Assembly: GCF_027627575.1 (NCBI RefSeq)
Contig: NZ_CP114065.1
Coordinates: forward strand, 62,001 to 126,000
DNA: 64,000 nucleotides
Direction of reading: 5' to 3'
Source: Kribbella sp. CA-293567
Lineage (GTDB): Bacteria; Actinomycetota; Actinomycetes; Propionibacteriales; Kribbellaceae
This document shows, piece by piece, positions 26,173-34,724 of the stretch. Position 1 is the first letter of the stretch; each line of letters begins with the position of its first letter. The notes below the pieces were generated by a model that had not been told where the DNA came from, did no database searches, and was given only the letters and a program-made list of their open reading frames with translations. Both the position numbers and the translations under genes were made by a program.

Positions 26173-26215
26173 CCACGCCGGGCCGGTGACACGCGCGGCG
26201 CCATCCGCGGCGCCG

Positions 26216-26533
26216 TCAGCGGCCGGAGTACGGCGGGGCGAAGAACACCAGCAGCGCCAGGTCCTCGGTGACCTCGGTGAAGCGGTGTTCTTCCTCCGCC
26301 GGTACGAAGAGCACGTCACCCGGCCCGATCGGTTCGGTGCCGCCGGGCGTCACGATGGTGGCCCGGCCGGCGGTGACGACGTAGATCTCGTCCTCGTGAT
26401 GCGGCGCCTGGTCGTCGACGCCGCCCGCGGGAATCGAGTAGGTCCCCACCGACAACGACTCGGTCCTCAACTGCTCCGCGAAATGATTCGGCTCGGCCCG
26501 CTGGAACTCGCCGGCTCCCACTAGCTTCTGCAT
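26216..26533 (-). CDS. Small cupin-domain protein
   Basis: A 105-residue single cupin with the metal motif APHHEDEIYVVTAGRATI and the second motif PGDVLFVPAEEEHRF. His, His, Glu and a later His can bind a metal ion. The function is open: it may be an isomerase, a dioxygenase or a simple binding protein. It is 9 nt after the GT-C mannosyltransferase gene and is likely the last gene of that operon. Confidence 0.8.
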   Translation of the reverse strand: MQKLVGAGEFQRAEPNHFAEQLRTESLSVGTYSIPAGGVDDQAPHHEDEIYVVTAGRATIVTPGGTEPIGPGDVLFVPAEEEHRFTEVTEDLALLVFFAPPYSGR

Positions 26534-26542
26534 CCGCAGAGA

Positions 26543-28126
26543 CTAGACGGTCTTCTCGGTCTTCGGCTCGGCCTTGCGCCGGGGCCAGTCGTACGGCCAC
26601 CACTGCGCGCCGTTGCGCCGGGCCCAGACGATCAGCCCGACCAGTACGGCGAGCTCGATCGCGGGGCAGATCGTGTCCCGCAGCCGGGTGCTGAACCACT
26701 CCAGCGAGTCCGACAGGAACGGCGCGACCTGCCGCGCGTTCGGATCCCGGCCGGGAACGTAGGCGATCGCGATCATGGTGGTCCGGATGACCATCCACTT
26801 GTCCACCTTCGACGCGGCCACCGCCGCCAGCGCGACCCAGGCGATCACGTCGTACCAGGGCAGCGAGTACATCGCGGTGACGATCCAGGCGATCCCGTAG
26901 ATCGCGGTGTAGCGGATCGCCTCGGGCGTGTGGTCGTCCGGATGGGTCCGGGGGACGAGCGACTTCGGGAACACCTGGGACAGCAGGATCGCCACCACGA
27001 TCAGCCCGGCCCAGGCGGCGATCGCGATCACGGTGCGGACCAGGCCGTTGGGCAGGAAGAGGGTGAAGAAGCTCAGCAGCACCTTGTGCGGCGTACCGGT
27101 GGAGATGTACGCGCTGTTCGACCGGGCCTGTTGCAGCGCCTGCACGCCGACCACGGCGTACAGGCCGACCATCGCGACGCCGGCGCCGAGGCAGAAGGTG
27201 ATCGCCTTGCGCCGGTCGGCGCGCAGCGACCAGAGCATCGCGACGCCGACCAGACCGATCGAGAGTTTCGTGCAGCCCGCGACGCCGAGCATGACGCCGG
27301 CCCAGAACAGATGCCGGCGGAACAGCACCAGCGCGATGATCGCGAACATCACCGCGATCGAGTCGTTGTGCGCGCCGGCCAGCACGGTCCACAGCAGCAG
27401 CGGGTTGCCGAGGGCCAGCATCGCGACCCGGCGGCGGGCGACCAGGTCGGGGCCGACCAGCTTCATCAGCAGAAGTCCGGAGACGATCAGGCTGACCGCG
27501 ACGGACAGCTGCAGCATCCAGACGGTGAGCTGCATCGAGTCGCCGCCGACCCAGGACGAGAACCACTGGATCCAGGTCGCGATCGGGCCGTAGACGCTCT
27601 TCGCGCCCTGCCACGGCCGCTCGGTCGCCGCGATCACCGGGTCGTAGCCGAGCCGGATGGTGTCGGCCGGGGCGGTCGTGTACGGGTTGCCGCCGAGCGA
27701 CATGATCCGCCCGTACGCCGCGTAGATCAGCACGTCGCCGGACGCCATCGGCGGCACCAGCGTGACGGCGGCCGTCGTACCGATGCCTAGGGCAACTAAT
27801 CGCTGGACCCGCGGGGCCCAGCCGTTCTTGATCGCCCGGGCGGCCAGGAAGACGCCGTAGCCACCGAGCAGGATCGCGACGTAGATCATCATCGTCACGA
27901 GCCAGTCGTTCGGCTTCGCGTCGAACCAGTACGACGGCAGCCAGGCGTGCCGGTTGGTCAGCGTGAGAACCACCACGGACGGCCCGAGCAGCCCGGCGGC
28001 GACCATCAGGGCGGTGGAAGCCAGGTAGAGCCCGACCGCCCGCTTGCCGTCCCGATCGGCCGTCGGCGAACCCGCGACCACCTCAACATCGCCCGTCCCG
28101 GCGCTGCTCGTCTTGTCGGTACTCAT
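26543..28126 (-). CDS. Polyprenol-phosphate-mannose-dependent GT-C glycosyltransferase (MptB-like)
   Basis: A 527-residue integral membrane protein with about 12-13 hydrophobic helices. It matches the MptA/MptB alpha-1,6-mannosyltransferase type, with an early extracytoplasmic loop holding SGDVLIYAAYGRIM and GGNPYTT, and an AGAHNDSIAVMF segment. These enzymes extend lipomannan or other cell-envelope mannans using polyprenyl-phosphomannose. It overlaps the upstream family-2 glycosyltransferase by 4 nt, which could supply the polyprenyl donor. The exact glycan is unknown. Confidence 0.85.
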   Translation of the reverse strand: MSTDKTSSAGTGDVEVVAGSPTADRDGKRAVGLYLASTALMVAAGLLGPSVVVLTLTNRHAWLPSYWFDAKPNDWLVTMMIYVAILLGGYGVFLAARAIKNGWAPRVQRLVALGIGTTAAVTLVPPMASGDVLIYAAYGRIMSLGGNPYTTAPADTIRLGYDPVIAATERPWQGAKSVYGPIATWIQWFSSWVGGDSMQLTVWMLQLSVAVSLIVSGLLLMKLVGPDLVARRRVAMLALGNPLLLWTVLAGAHNDSIAVMFAIIALVLFRRHLFWAGVMLGVAGCTKLSIGLVGVAMLWSLRADRRKAITFCLGAGVAMVGLYAVVGVQALQQARSNSAYISTGTPHKVLLSFFTLFLPNGLVRTVIAIAAWAGLIVVAILLSQVFPKSLVPRTHPDDHTPEAIRYTAIYGIAWIVTAMYSLPWYDVIAWVALAAVAASKVDKWMVIRTTMIAIAYVPGRDPNARQVAPFLSDSLEWFSTRLRDTICPAIELAVLVGLIVWARRNGAQWWPYDWPRRKAEPKTEKTV

Positions 28127-28887
28127 CGCGCCGGCCTGCCGCCGCGAGCCGGCAACGCGCTGCGCGCCGCGAGCGCCCGGCGGACGTGCAGGAACTGGCG
28201 GCCGCGATGCAACTGCCCCCGCCAGTCGGTGCCGGTCGCCCGGTGCCGGACGTCGATCGGGACCTCGACGATGCGGAAACCCTTGCGGCCGAGGTCGATG
28301 CTCAGCGCGGCCTCGACGCCGAAACCCCGGGCCAGCGGGAGCGCGGCCTCGAAGGCAACTCGGGTCAGGCAGCGCTGCCCGGACAGCGGCTGCTCCGGCG
28401 CCCAGCCGGTGGCCTGCTCGATTCCGGCCCGAGCCAGCCGGACGACGAAACCGTGGCCGCCGGCCTTGCTACCGTCCGGCCGGACCTGAGCCGGCAGCGT
28501 TCCGATGGTCATGTCGGCGCGACCCGCCAGGACCGGCTCGATCAACGGCTCGGCGCCCGCGGCGGAGTCGGCCAGGTCGGCGTCCAGGAACAGCAGGTGC
28601 CTCGCTCGCGCGCCATCGCGCTCCGCGACCGCAGCCGCTCCGGTCTCCATCGCCGCCGCCTTGCCGCGGTTGCGCGGATGCCGGACGACGACCGCGCCGG
28701 CCCGCTCGGCGACCTCGGCGGTGCCGTCGGTCGAGCCGTCGTCGACGACCACGACCAGGTCCACGCCGGTGATCTTGCGCACCGCGTCGACCGTGGCGAC
28801 GATCCGCTCGGCCTCGTCCTTGGCCGGGATCACGCACGCGACGGAGCCCTGAGCGGGCTCGACGGGAGGCAGATCAGTACCGGACAC
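28123..28887 (-). CDS. Family 2 glycosyltransferase
   Basis: A 254-residue GT-A fold enzyme with ACVIPAKDEAERI, VVVDDGSTDGT and the DxD-type LFLDADLAD. The acceptor part includes PLSGQRCLTR. It resembles actinobacterial polyprenyl-phosphate or glucosyl-phosphoglycerate type GT2 enzymes. Its 4-nt overlap with the MptB-like gene suggests that it makes or uses the lipid-linked sugar for that enzyme. GTG 28887 is the first start compatible with the fold. Confidence 0.8.
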   Translation of the reverse strand: MSGTDLPPVEPAQGSVACVIPAKDEAERIVATVDAVRKITGVDLVVVVDDGSTDGTAEVAERAGAVVVRHPRNRGKAAAMETGAAAVAERDGARARHLLFLDADLADSAAGAEPLIEPVLAGRADMTIGTLPAQVRPDGSKAGGHGFVVRLARAGIEQATGWAPEQPLSGQRCLTRVAFEAALPLARGFGVEAALSIDLGRKGFRIVEVPIDVRHRATGTDWRGQLHRGRQFLHVRRALAARSALPARGGRPAR

Positions 28888-29005
28888 AGCACCGCAGCCT
28901 AGTTGTTCGGCGGCCGATCCCCCGCCTCCGTCCCCGGGCTCTGTGGATATCTCGTTCTTTCGGCGGATTGGGCCGGCCGCGCGACCGAGTTGGAGTTCTG
29001 CCAAG

Positions 29006-29018
29006 ATTGTCGGACAAT
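29006..29018. promoter_or_regulatory. Palindrome upstream of arcA
   Basis: ATTGTC-G-GACAAT, a 6+1+6 inverted repeat 85 bp before the arcA start. The TTGTC-n-GACAA form is like operators of GntR-type repressors. No regulator gene is adjacent, so the binding protein is unknown. Confidence 0.5.
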
Positions 29019-29103
29019 CAGACAGAATCACAGCAGCCTCCGGCACCGACGCCAGGGCTGCCGTAGCTTGGTGGAAACCGGATCCGGACGAGAGGGCACG
29101 CAG

Positions 29104-30303
29104 ATGACTGAGGCGTACGGCGTCGACAGCGAGGTCGGGCCACTGCGGACGGTGATGCTTCACCGGCCGGGCAACGAGCTCCGCCGACTCACCCCGCGCA
29201 ACAACGACAAGCTGCTCTTCGACGGCCTTCCCTGGGTCGGCCGCGCGCAGGAGGAGCACGACGCCTTCGCGCAGGTGCTCCGGGACCGCGACGTCGAGGT
29301 GCTCTACCTGCACGAACTGCTCGCCCAGGCGCTCGGTGATCCGGCCGCCCGCGCCGAGGCGGTGGCCGGCGCGACCGAGGACCTCCGGCTCGGCGACACC
29401 CTGCGCGACTACCTCCAGACCGCACTGACCGCGCTCGACCCGCAGGAGCTGGCCGAGGCCCTGATGGCCGGCGTGCGGAACGACGAGGTGCGGGCCGGCG
29501 GTCTGGTCACCTCCCTACTCGCGCACGAGGACTTCCTGATCGATCCGCTGCCGAACCTGCTGTTCACCCGCGACTCGAGCCTGTGGATCCGTGACCACGT
29601 CGCCGTCACCTCGCTGGCGATGCCGGCCCGGGTCCGCGAGTCGCAGCTGACCGAGCTGATCTACACCTTTCACCCCCGTTTCGCCGGGGCGGAGAAGGTC
29701 TACGACCACAGCCTGGAACACGTCGAAGGCGGCGACGTGCTCGCCCTCGGGCCCGGCGTACTGGCTGTGGGAGTCGGCGAGCGGACCACGCCGGCCGGCG
29801 TCGAGCGACTGGCCCGGCGGGTGTTCGCGAAGGGGCTGGCGCACACGGTGCTGGCCGTACCGATCGCGCAGCAGCGCGCCACGATGCACCTCGACACGGT
29901 CTGCACGATGGTCGACGTGGATGCCGTACTGATGTATCCGAACATGGCCGAGGAGATGCGCGCGCTGGCCGTCACCGCCGAGGGCGACGAGCTGCATGTC
30001 GCGGAGTCCGAGCCGTTCCTGGTGGCCGCGGCCAAGGCGCTCGGCATCGACACGTTGCGCCGGATCGACACCGGCCTGGACCCGGTCACCGCCGAGCGCG
30101 AGCAGTGGGACGACGGCAACAACACCCTCGCGCTGGCTCCGCGGGTCTGCATCGCCTACGAGCGCACCGAGGAGACCAACCAGCGGCTGGAGGAGTCCGG
30201 GATCGAGGTCATCCGGATCTCCGGTTCCGAGCTCGGTTCCGGTCGCGGCGGCCCCCGTTGCATGTCGTGCCCGGTCCTGCGGGATCCGCTGACGACCGCC
30301 TGA
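29104..30303 (+). CDS. arcA: Arginine deiminase
   Basis: A 399-residue guanidino-group hydrolase converting arginine to citrulline and ammonia. It has the N-terminal [15 protein letters not shown], a catalytic Glu/Asp pair in FTRDSSLWI and HVEGGDVL, His in MHLDTVCTM, and the nucleophilic Cys in GGPRCMSCP near the C-terminus. ATG 29104 follows GAGAGG. No carbamate kinase or ornithine transcarbamylase is in the window, so it is a stand-alone arcA, probably for arginine use or acid/oxygen-limited stress. Confidence 0.95.
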   Translation: MTEAYGVDSEVGPLRTVMLHRPGNELRRLTPRNNDKLLFDGLPWVGRAQEEHDAFAQVLRDRDVEVLYLHELLAQALGDPAARAEAVAGATEDLRLGDTLRDYLQTALTALDPQELAEALMAGVRNDEVRAGGLVTSLLAHEDFLIDPLPNLLFTRDSSLWIRDHVAVTSLAMPARVRESQLTELIYTFHPRFAGAEKVYDHSLEHVEGGDVLALGPGVLAVGVGERTTPAGVERLARRVFAKGLAHTVLAVPIAQQRATMHLDTVCTMVDVDAVLMYPNMAEEMRALAVTAEGDELHVAESEPFLVAAAKALGIDTLRRIDTGLDPVTAEREQWDDGNNTLALAPRVCIAYERTEETNQRLEESGIEVIRISGSELGSGRGGPRCMSCPVLRDPLTTA

Positions 30304-30480
30304 CCGAGGCCTGAATGTGGCAGCGATGCCGCACCCGCGAAGGTGGCTGACGAAGCAACTACCCGGCCCGACGCGCCGAGCGAAATCGGGGGTTGTCGGC
30401 AGGGCCGGTTATGAGTATTCTTCGTGCCTAGGCCCAGGCCCTGTTGCTCCCCCGTCAGCAGGACTTGGGCCGTCCACGTG

Positions 30481-30516
30481 AAAAGGCCCCCGCACTCCTC
30501 GAGTGCGGGGGCTTTT
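30481..30516. terminator. Strong bidirectional terminator
   Basis: AAAAG-GCCCCCGCACTC, a 2-3-nt loop, then GAGTGCGGGGGC-TTTT: a very stable stem with A and T flanks, between the convergent arcA and SEC-C genes. Confidence 0.9.
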
Positions 30517-30522
30517 GCTGTC

Positions 30523-31491
30523 CTAGCGGATCGTCAGCTGCCGGCTGGCCAGACCGGCGCGGGCGGCCCGCTCTTCGGTGGTCAGCGCGGCCTCGGTGGC
30601 CAGCGCCTGGTCGAGCGCGACCGCGAACTCGGCAGCCGGCTTCTCCAGGTCGGCGGCCTCGGCGTCGGCCGGGAGCTCCCACACCGGCGCGAGCACGCCG
30701 AGCGCACGGAACGAGCCGATCAGGCGGCTGCCCTCGGTCAGCGAGGACGAGCCGGCCGCGTGCAGCCGGGCCAGCGCGTCGAGCAGCGTGTCCTCGGCGT
30801 GCGGCAGCACCCAGCGCAGGTAGCGACGGTCGCCGATCTGGGTCCAGTACGCCGCCTCGACCGACTCCAGCCGGACGGTCGGAGCAGCCGCCGCGTTCGC
30901 GCGCTCCAGTCCGGCCGCCACCTCACCGGTCGGGTCTTCGACGTTCTCGCCGACCCAGTAGTCGAAACCGTCGTGCACCTTCACGGTGATCGGCTCGCCG
31001 GCGTCGACCAGGTCCTGCAGTCGCGGTCCGTCCTTGAGCAGGTCGCCGAGCTGGATCGGGTTGCCCGGCTCGGTTTTCAGCGCCGCGGTGATGGCGTGCG
31101 CGACGTCGCGGCTCGGGTCGCCGGAGGAGGCATGCGTCTGCAGGCCGATCCAGATCGTCTCGTCGTCACGCACCAGGCCGGGCATCGCCATCGGCAGCAG
31201 GGTGACCAGGTTGACCTTCTTGCCCTGGTGCTCGCCGGCCAGCGTCAGCTCCGCCGTACCGGCCGGGACGATCTCACGGAAGGCGATCAGGTCGCACTCG
31301 GACGGCAGGCCCTCGAACGGGCGGACCACGAAACTGTCCGCCGCCTGCGCCTGCTCACGGCCGTGGCACTGCTTGAACCGCTTCCCCGATCCGCACGGGC
31401 AGGGCTCGCGCGGGCCGACGTCGGTCAGGTCGGCCGGATCCAGCGTGACGGTCGTGGTGTTCTTGGCGCGGTTGCGCGACTTCTTTCCCAT
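30523..31491 (-). CDS. SEC-C motif protein (DUF5926-type)
   Basis: A 322-residue protein. It begins with a short basic stretch MGKKSRNRAKN and a SEC-C zinc motif REPCPCGSGKRFKQCHG at about residues 28-44, followed by a long conserved actinobacterial domain of unknown function. SEC-C motifs bind zinc and mediate protein or ribosome contacts, as in the SecA tail. The ATG at 31491 is chosen because it starts the basic stretch seen in relatives; the upstream frame is not homologous. Confidence 0.85.
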   Translation of the reverse strand: MGKKSRNRAKNTTTVTLDPADLTDVGPREPCPCGSGKRFKQCHGREQAQAADSFVVRPFEGLPSECDLIAFREIVPAGTAELTLAGEHQGKKVNLVTLLPMAMPGLVRDDETIWIGLQTHASSGDPSRDVAHAITAALKTEPGNPIQLGDLLKDGPRLQDLVDAGEPITVKVHDGFDYWVGENVEDPTGEVAAGLERANAAAAPTVRLESVEAAYWTQIGDRRYLRWVLPHAEDTLLDALARLHAAGSSSLTEGSRLIGSFRALGVLAPVWELPADAEAADLEKPAAEFAVALDQALATEAALTTEERAARAGLASRQLTIR

Positions 31492-31535
31492 ACCCCGCAG
31501 TCTGGCAGCATCCGGCCGCCGGTCACCTACCCGCG

Positions 31536-31985
31536 TCAGCGCGGTACGACGGCGTACACGGTCCGGCGGTGGCTGACGGTCCGGACGCCCCACTCTGCGG
31601 TGAGCATGTCGACGATGGCCAGACCACGGCCGCCGACGGATTCGGGATGGGCGCCGGTGATCCGCTGCGGCTCGGTGTCGCCGCAGCCGTCGACGACCTC
31701 CAGGTGGATGCCGGCCTTGTCGATCCACCAGGCGGCCCGGACCTCGCCACCGGGCAGGGCCGGCGCGTACCGGATCGCGTTGGAGAGCAGCTCCGACAGG
31801 ACCAGTTGAGCGTCGTCACTCACGTTGGCGGCGACCCGGTGCCGCTTGAGGTAGCCGGCCAGACGGCGGCGGGCGTCCGCCACGGCGGACACTTCGTGCG
31901 GCAGTACGACGTCCACAACGCTGACGTCGGCGGGCAGGGTCGCAGAGGACAACCAGGTCTCCTCAGGTCGGAACAACACTCCCAC
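31536..31985 (-). CDS. RsbW-like GHKL ATP-binding protein
   Basis: A 149-residue GHKL-fold ATPase. It has the N-box VLSELLSNAIRYAP, the G1 box EVVDGCGDTEP, and the G2 box GGRGLAIVDMLTAEWG. In actinomycetes such proteins are usually anti-sigma-factor kinases or SpoIIAB/RsbW-like switches acting with PP2C phosphatases and anti-anti-sigma factors. No such partner is adjacent. GTG start at 31985. The 212-bp stretch behind it down to the GDPD gene holds its promoter. Confidence 0.85.
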   Translation of the reverse strand: MGVLFRPEETWLSSATLPADVSVVDVVLPHEVSAVADARRRLAGYLKRHRVAANVSDDAQLVLSELLSNAIRYAPALPGGEVRAAWWIDKAGIHLEVVDGCGDTEPQRITGAHPESVGGRGLAIVDMLTAEWGVRTVSHRRTVYAVVPR

Positions 31986-32197
31986 TTCTGCCCCCGATCG
32001 GGGCCATGAAAACCCTTGCAGGTATTCCGTTACACAGCGACGCCGAAGATCACACGATTGACGGAACTTTCGAGACGAAATCGACGGAATCGAACGTCCT
32101 AATCACCGCTTGCATTCACTTCGTCACACAGATCGACCAAAGTGAGACGCAGTTCACTAACGCTCCGCGTTCCAGGGACGCCGCTCGAACGAGCGGC

Positions 32198-33079
32198 TCA
32201 TTGCGGCGGTGAGGACCGGCGCAGCGGCAGGTGCAACTTGCGGCGCTGCGGCTGAATCGGCAGCGCGGGCGAGGTGGGCAGCGGACTCGCGAGCGTCTGG
32301 ATGGCCAGCTCGGGGCGGTCGCTGATCAACGCGTCCACGCCGATGCTCTGGCAGTGCCGGACGTCCTGCTCGGTGTTGACGGTCCAGACATGCACCTGGT
32401 GGCCGTGCTTGTGGGCGCGATCGACGTACTCCGGGTGGGCGGTGACGATCTCCAGGCTCGGACCGGCGTACGAGACCCCGGTCGGCAGCGAGCCGTCGCG
32501 GAAACGCAGCGGCACCCGGTCCATCAGCAGCACCGTGCGCAGGCCCGGCGCCAGAACGCGCATCCGGCGCAGGGAGAGCCAGGAGAAGCTCATCACCCGC
32601 ACCGGGGACTCCGAGCCGATCCGCGGATGCGCCCAGCCGAAGCGGTCGAGCATCTCGATCAGCCGGCGCTCCACCAGTCCGGCGTACCGGGTGGGGTGTT
32701 TGGTCTCGATCGCCAGCTCGAGCGGCCGGCCGGCGTCGTGAACCGTCTCCAGCAGCCGCTCCAGCGTGAGCACCTTGGTCAGGTCCGGGTCCGGCAGCTC
32801 GGCCTCCTCGTCGAGCTCCGCCCACGGGTTCTTCCACGATCCCCAGTCGAAGCCGTCCAGCTCCTCCAGGCTCATCGTGGACAGCACACCGCGCCCGTTG
32901 GAGGTGCGGTCGATCCGGCGGTCGTGCACACAGACCAGATGCCCGTCCGCGGTCAGCCTGATGTCACACTCCAGCCCGTCCGCTCCGGCCTCGACGGCCC
33001 GGCGGTACGCCGCCAGCGTGTGCTCGGGACTCACTTCGCTGGAGCCACGGTGGGCCACCACGCTGGGGCGTTTCGCCAT
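32198..33079 (-). CDS. Glycerophosphodiester phosphodiesterase
   Basis: A 293-residue GDPD TIM-barrel enzyme that hydrolyses glycerophosphodiesters to glycerol-3-phosphate and an alcohol. The active-site signature is VAHRGSSEVSPEHT, followed by ECDIRLTADG and VHDRRIDRTSNG, which hold the catalytic His pair and the metal-binding Glu/Asp. The ATG at 33079 (MAKRPSVVAHRG) matches family N-termini. No signal peptide is seen, so it is cytoplasmic. The basic, Pro-rich tail of ~30 residues is a lineage extension. Confidence 0.9.
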   Translation of the reverse strand: MAKRPSVVAHRGSSEVSPEHTLAAYRRAVEAGADGLECDIRLTADGHLVCVHDRRIDRTSNGRGVLSTMSLEELDGFDWGSWKNPWAELDEEAELPDPDLTKVLTLERLLETVHDAGRPLELAIETKHPTRYAGLVERRLIEMLDRFGWAHPRIGSESPVRVMSFSWLSLRRMRVLAPGLRTVLLMDRVPLRFRDGSLPTGVSYAGPSLEIVTAHPEYVDRAHKHGHQVHVWTVNTEQDVRHCQSIGVDALISDRPELAIQTLASPLPTSPALPIQPQRRKLHLPLRRSSPPQ

Positions 33080-33346
33080 GACGACAACTCTGGCATGCCG
33101 TCTCGGGACGCACTCGCGCAGGCGCGCCCACCGGTCGGGCAACGATTACGCGCGGGAATCCGGTCCTGAGGCCTCGGTGAACGATTTTTTGGACGATTGG
33201 AGAATTTGATCAACCGAATCTCGCCTTTCCCGCAACCGTACTCGGACAATGCAGCGAAAGCCGTCGAGAAGGACCGCCGGTTTCACCCTGCGGTCGGCGA
33301 TCCCGGACCTGTGGCCGGGGTGAGTCACACTGAGCCGGTGACGCGG

Positions 33347-34318
33347 ATGCGAGCAGTCGTGCTGAAACAACCGGGGCCGCCGGAATCGCTGACGGTCAGC
33401 ACCGTCGAGCGGCCGGAGCCCCGCGAGGGCTGGATCAGGATCAAGGTCGAGGCGTTCGGCCTGAACCGGTCCGAGTACCACCTCCGCGCGGGGATGGCCT
33501 CCGACGCCACTTTCCCGATCATCCCGGGCATCGAGGCGACCGGCACGGTGGACCTCGCCCCGGGTGGCGAGTTCGAGCCCGGCCGGCAGGTGGTCGCGAT
33601 GATGGGCGGGATGGGCCGCAGCTACGACGGCGGGTACGCGGAGTACACCGTCGTACCGGCTGCTTCTGTCGTCCCGGTGACGACCGACCTCGACTGGGCC
33701 ACGCTCGGCGCCCTGCCGGAGATGTTGCAGACAGCCCACGGTTCACTGCACACCGGCCTGGGCATCCGGCCAGGGCAGAGCATCCTGATCCGCGGCGGTA
33801 CGTCGTCCGTCGGAGTCGCCGCCGCGGTCCTGGCCAAGGAGCAGGGCCTGACCGTCTTCTCCACCACCCGCAACCCGAAGCGCCTCGACCTGCTGCGCGA
33901 CCTGGGCGTCGACCACCCATTGGTTGACGACGGCAACATTGCCGCCCAGGTGCGGGAGATCGTCCCGGCCGGCGTCGACGCGGCGCTGGAACTGGTCGGC
34001 ACCAACGTGCTCCCCGACACCTTGAAGGCCACGGCCGTGCAAGGAACCGTCTGCTTCACCGGCATGCTCAGCGACGCCTGGACCATCCCGGACTTCTACC
34101 CGATCGGCTACCTGCCCAACGGCGTCCGCCTGACCGCCTACAGCGGCGAACGCAGCGACCTCCCCACCGAAGCCTTCCAGCGCTACGTCGATTTGGTTGC
34201 CGCAGGCAAACTCCCGGTCCGGATCGACCGGGTGTTCGCGCTGGACGAGATCGCCGAGGCCCACCGCATCATGGAAGACGGCGAAGCGGTCGGGAAGCTC
34301 GTGGTCCGCGTCAGTTAG
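33347..34318 (+). CDS. Zinc-free alcohol dehydrogenase / quinone oxidoreductase (MDR superfamily)
   Basis: A 323-residue MDR enzyme. The N-terminal GroES-like domain has FGLNRSEYHLRAG; the nucleotide-binding loop is IRGGTSSVGVAAAVLA. It lacks structural-zinc Cys clusters. The reaction is likely NADPH-dependent reduction of quinones or related alkenals. ATG 33347 is chosen; a GTG at 33338 three codons earlier is possible. Its stop overlaps the end of the convergent broken GNAT gene. Confidence 0.85.
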   Translation: MRAVVLKQPGPPESLTVSTVERPEPREGWIRIKVEAFGLNRSEYHLRAGMASDATFPIIPGIEATGTVDLAPGGEFEPGRQVVAMMGGMGRSYDGGYAEYTVVPAASVVPVTTDLDWATLGALPEMLQTAHGSLHTGLGIRPGQSILIRGGTSSVGVAAAVLAKEQGLTVFSTTRNPKRLDLLRDLGVDHPLVDDGNIAAQVREIVPAGVDAALELVGTNVLPDTLKATAVQGTVCFTGMLSDAWTIPDFYPIGYLPNGVRLTAYSGERSDLPTEAFQRYVDLVAAGKLPVRIDRVFALDEIAEAHRIMEDGEAVGKLVVRVS

Positions 34319-34683
34319 TTCCCCCGCGTAGCCGCTGCTCGCTCGCTCCTTCGTTTCGCTGCCAGTCGCGGCTGAGCAGGCCGTAGACCCACGAGTCCGA
34401 AACCTCGCCGTTCACGATGCAGTCCTCCCGCAACGTCCCTTCCCGGACGAATCCGAGCTTCTCCAGGATGCGGGCCGAGGCCGCGTTCCGGGTGTCGGCC
34501 TCGGCCTGGACCCGATTCAGGTCCAGCGTGGCAAAGGTCCACTGCAGCAGGGCTCTCGCGGCTTCCGTGCCGTAGCCGTGGCCCCACGAGGCGGTGGCGT
34601 AGCAGTAGCCCATCCGCGTCTGCGTCCTCGATTGGACGCAGACGCAGGCGGGCCGTGGTCAGGGTCGGGGCAGGCAGAGACAT
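34311..34683 (-). pseudogene. RimJ/RimL-type GNAT acetyltransferase, internal deletion
   Basis: The N-terminal strand LTTARLRLRPIEDADAD of a GNAT enzyme is followed at about 34614 by an abrupt change of frame. In the next frame the C-terminal acetyl-CoA part continues intact: GYCYATASWGHGYGTEAARALL, LDLNRVQAEADTRN and ARILEKLGFVREG. About 60-70 central residues are missing compared with ~170-180 in the family. The junction coincides with a 12-bp inverted repeat. The product would not fold normally. Confidence 0.75.
34616..34645. repeat. Inverted repeat at the GNAT deletion junction
   Basis: GCGTCTGCGTCC, a 6-nt loop, then the exact complement. It lies within the codons for EDADAD and at the frame break, so replication slippage across the hairpin is a plausible cause of the deletion. 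Confidence 0.7.
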
Positions 34684-34724
34684 GCCTGCCATGTTGCCGT
34701 CCAGGAAGCGCGGCAGGCCAATGG

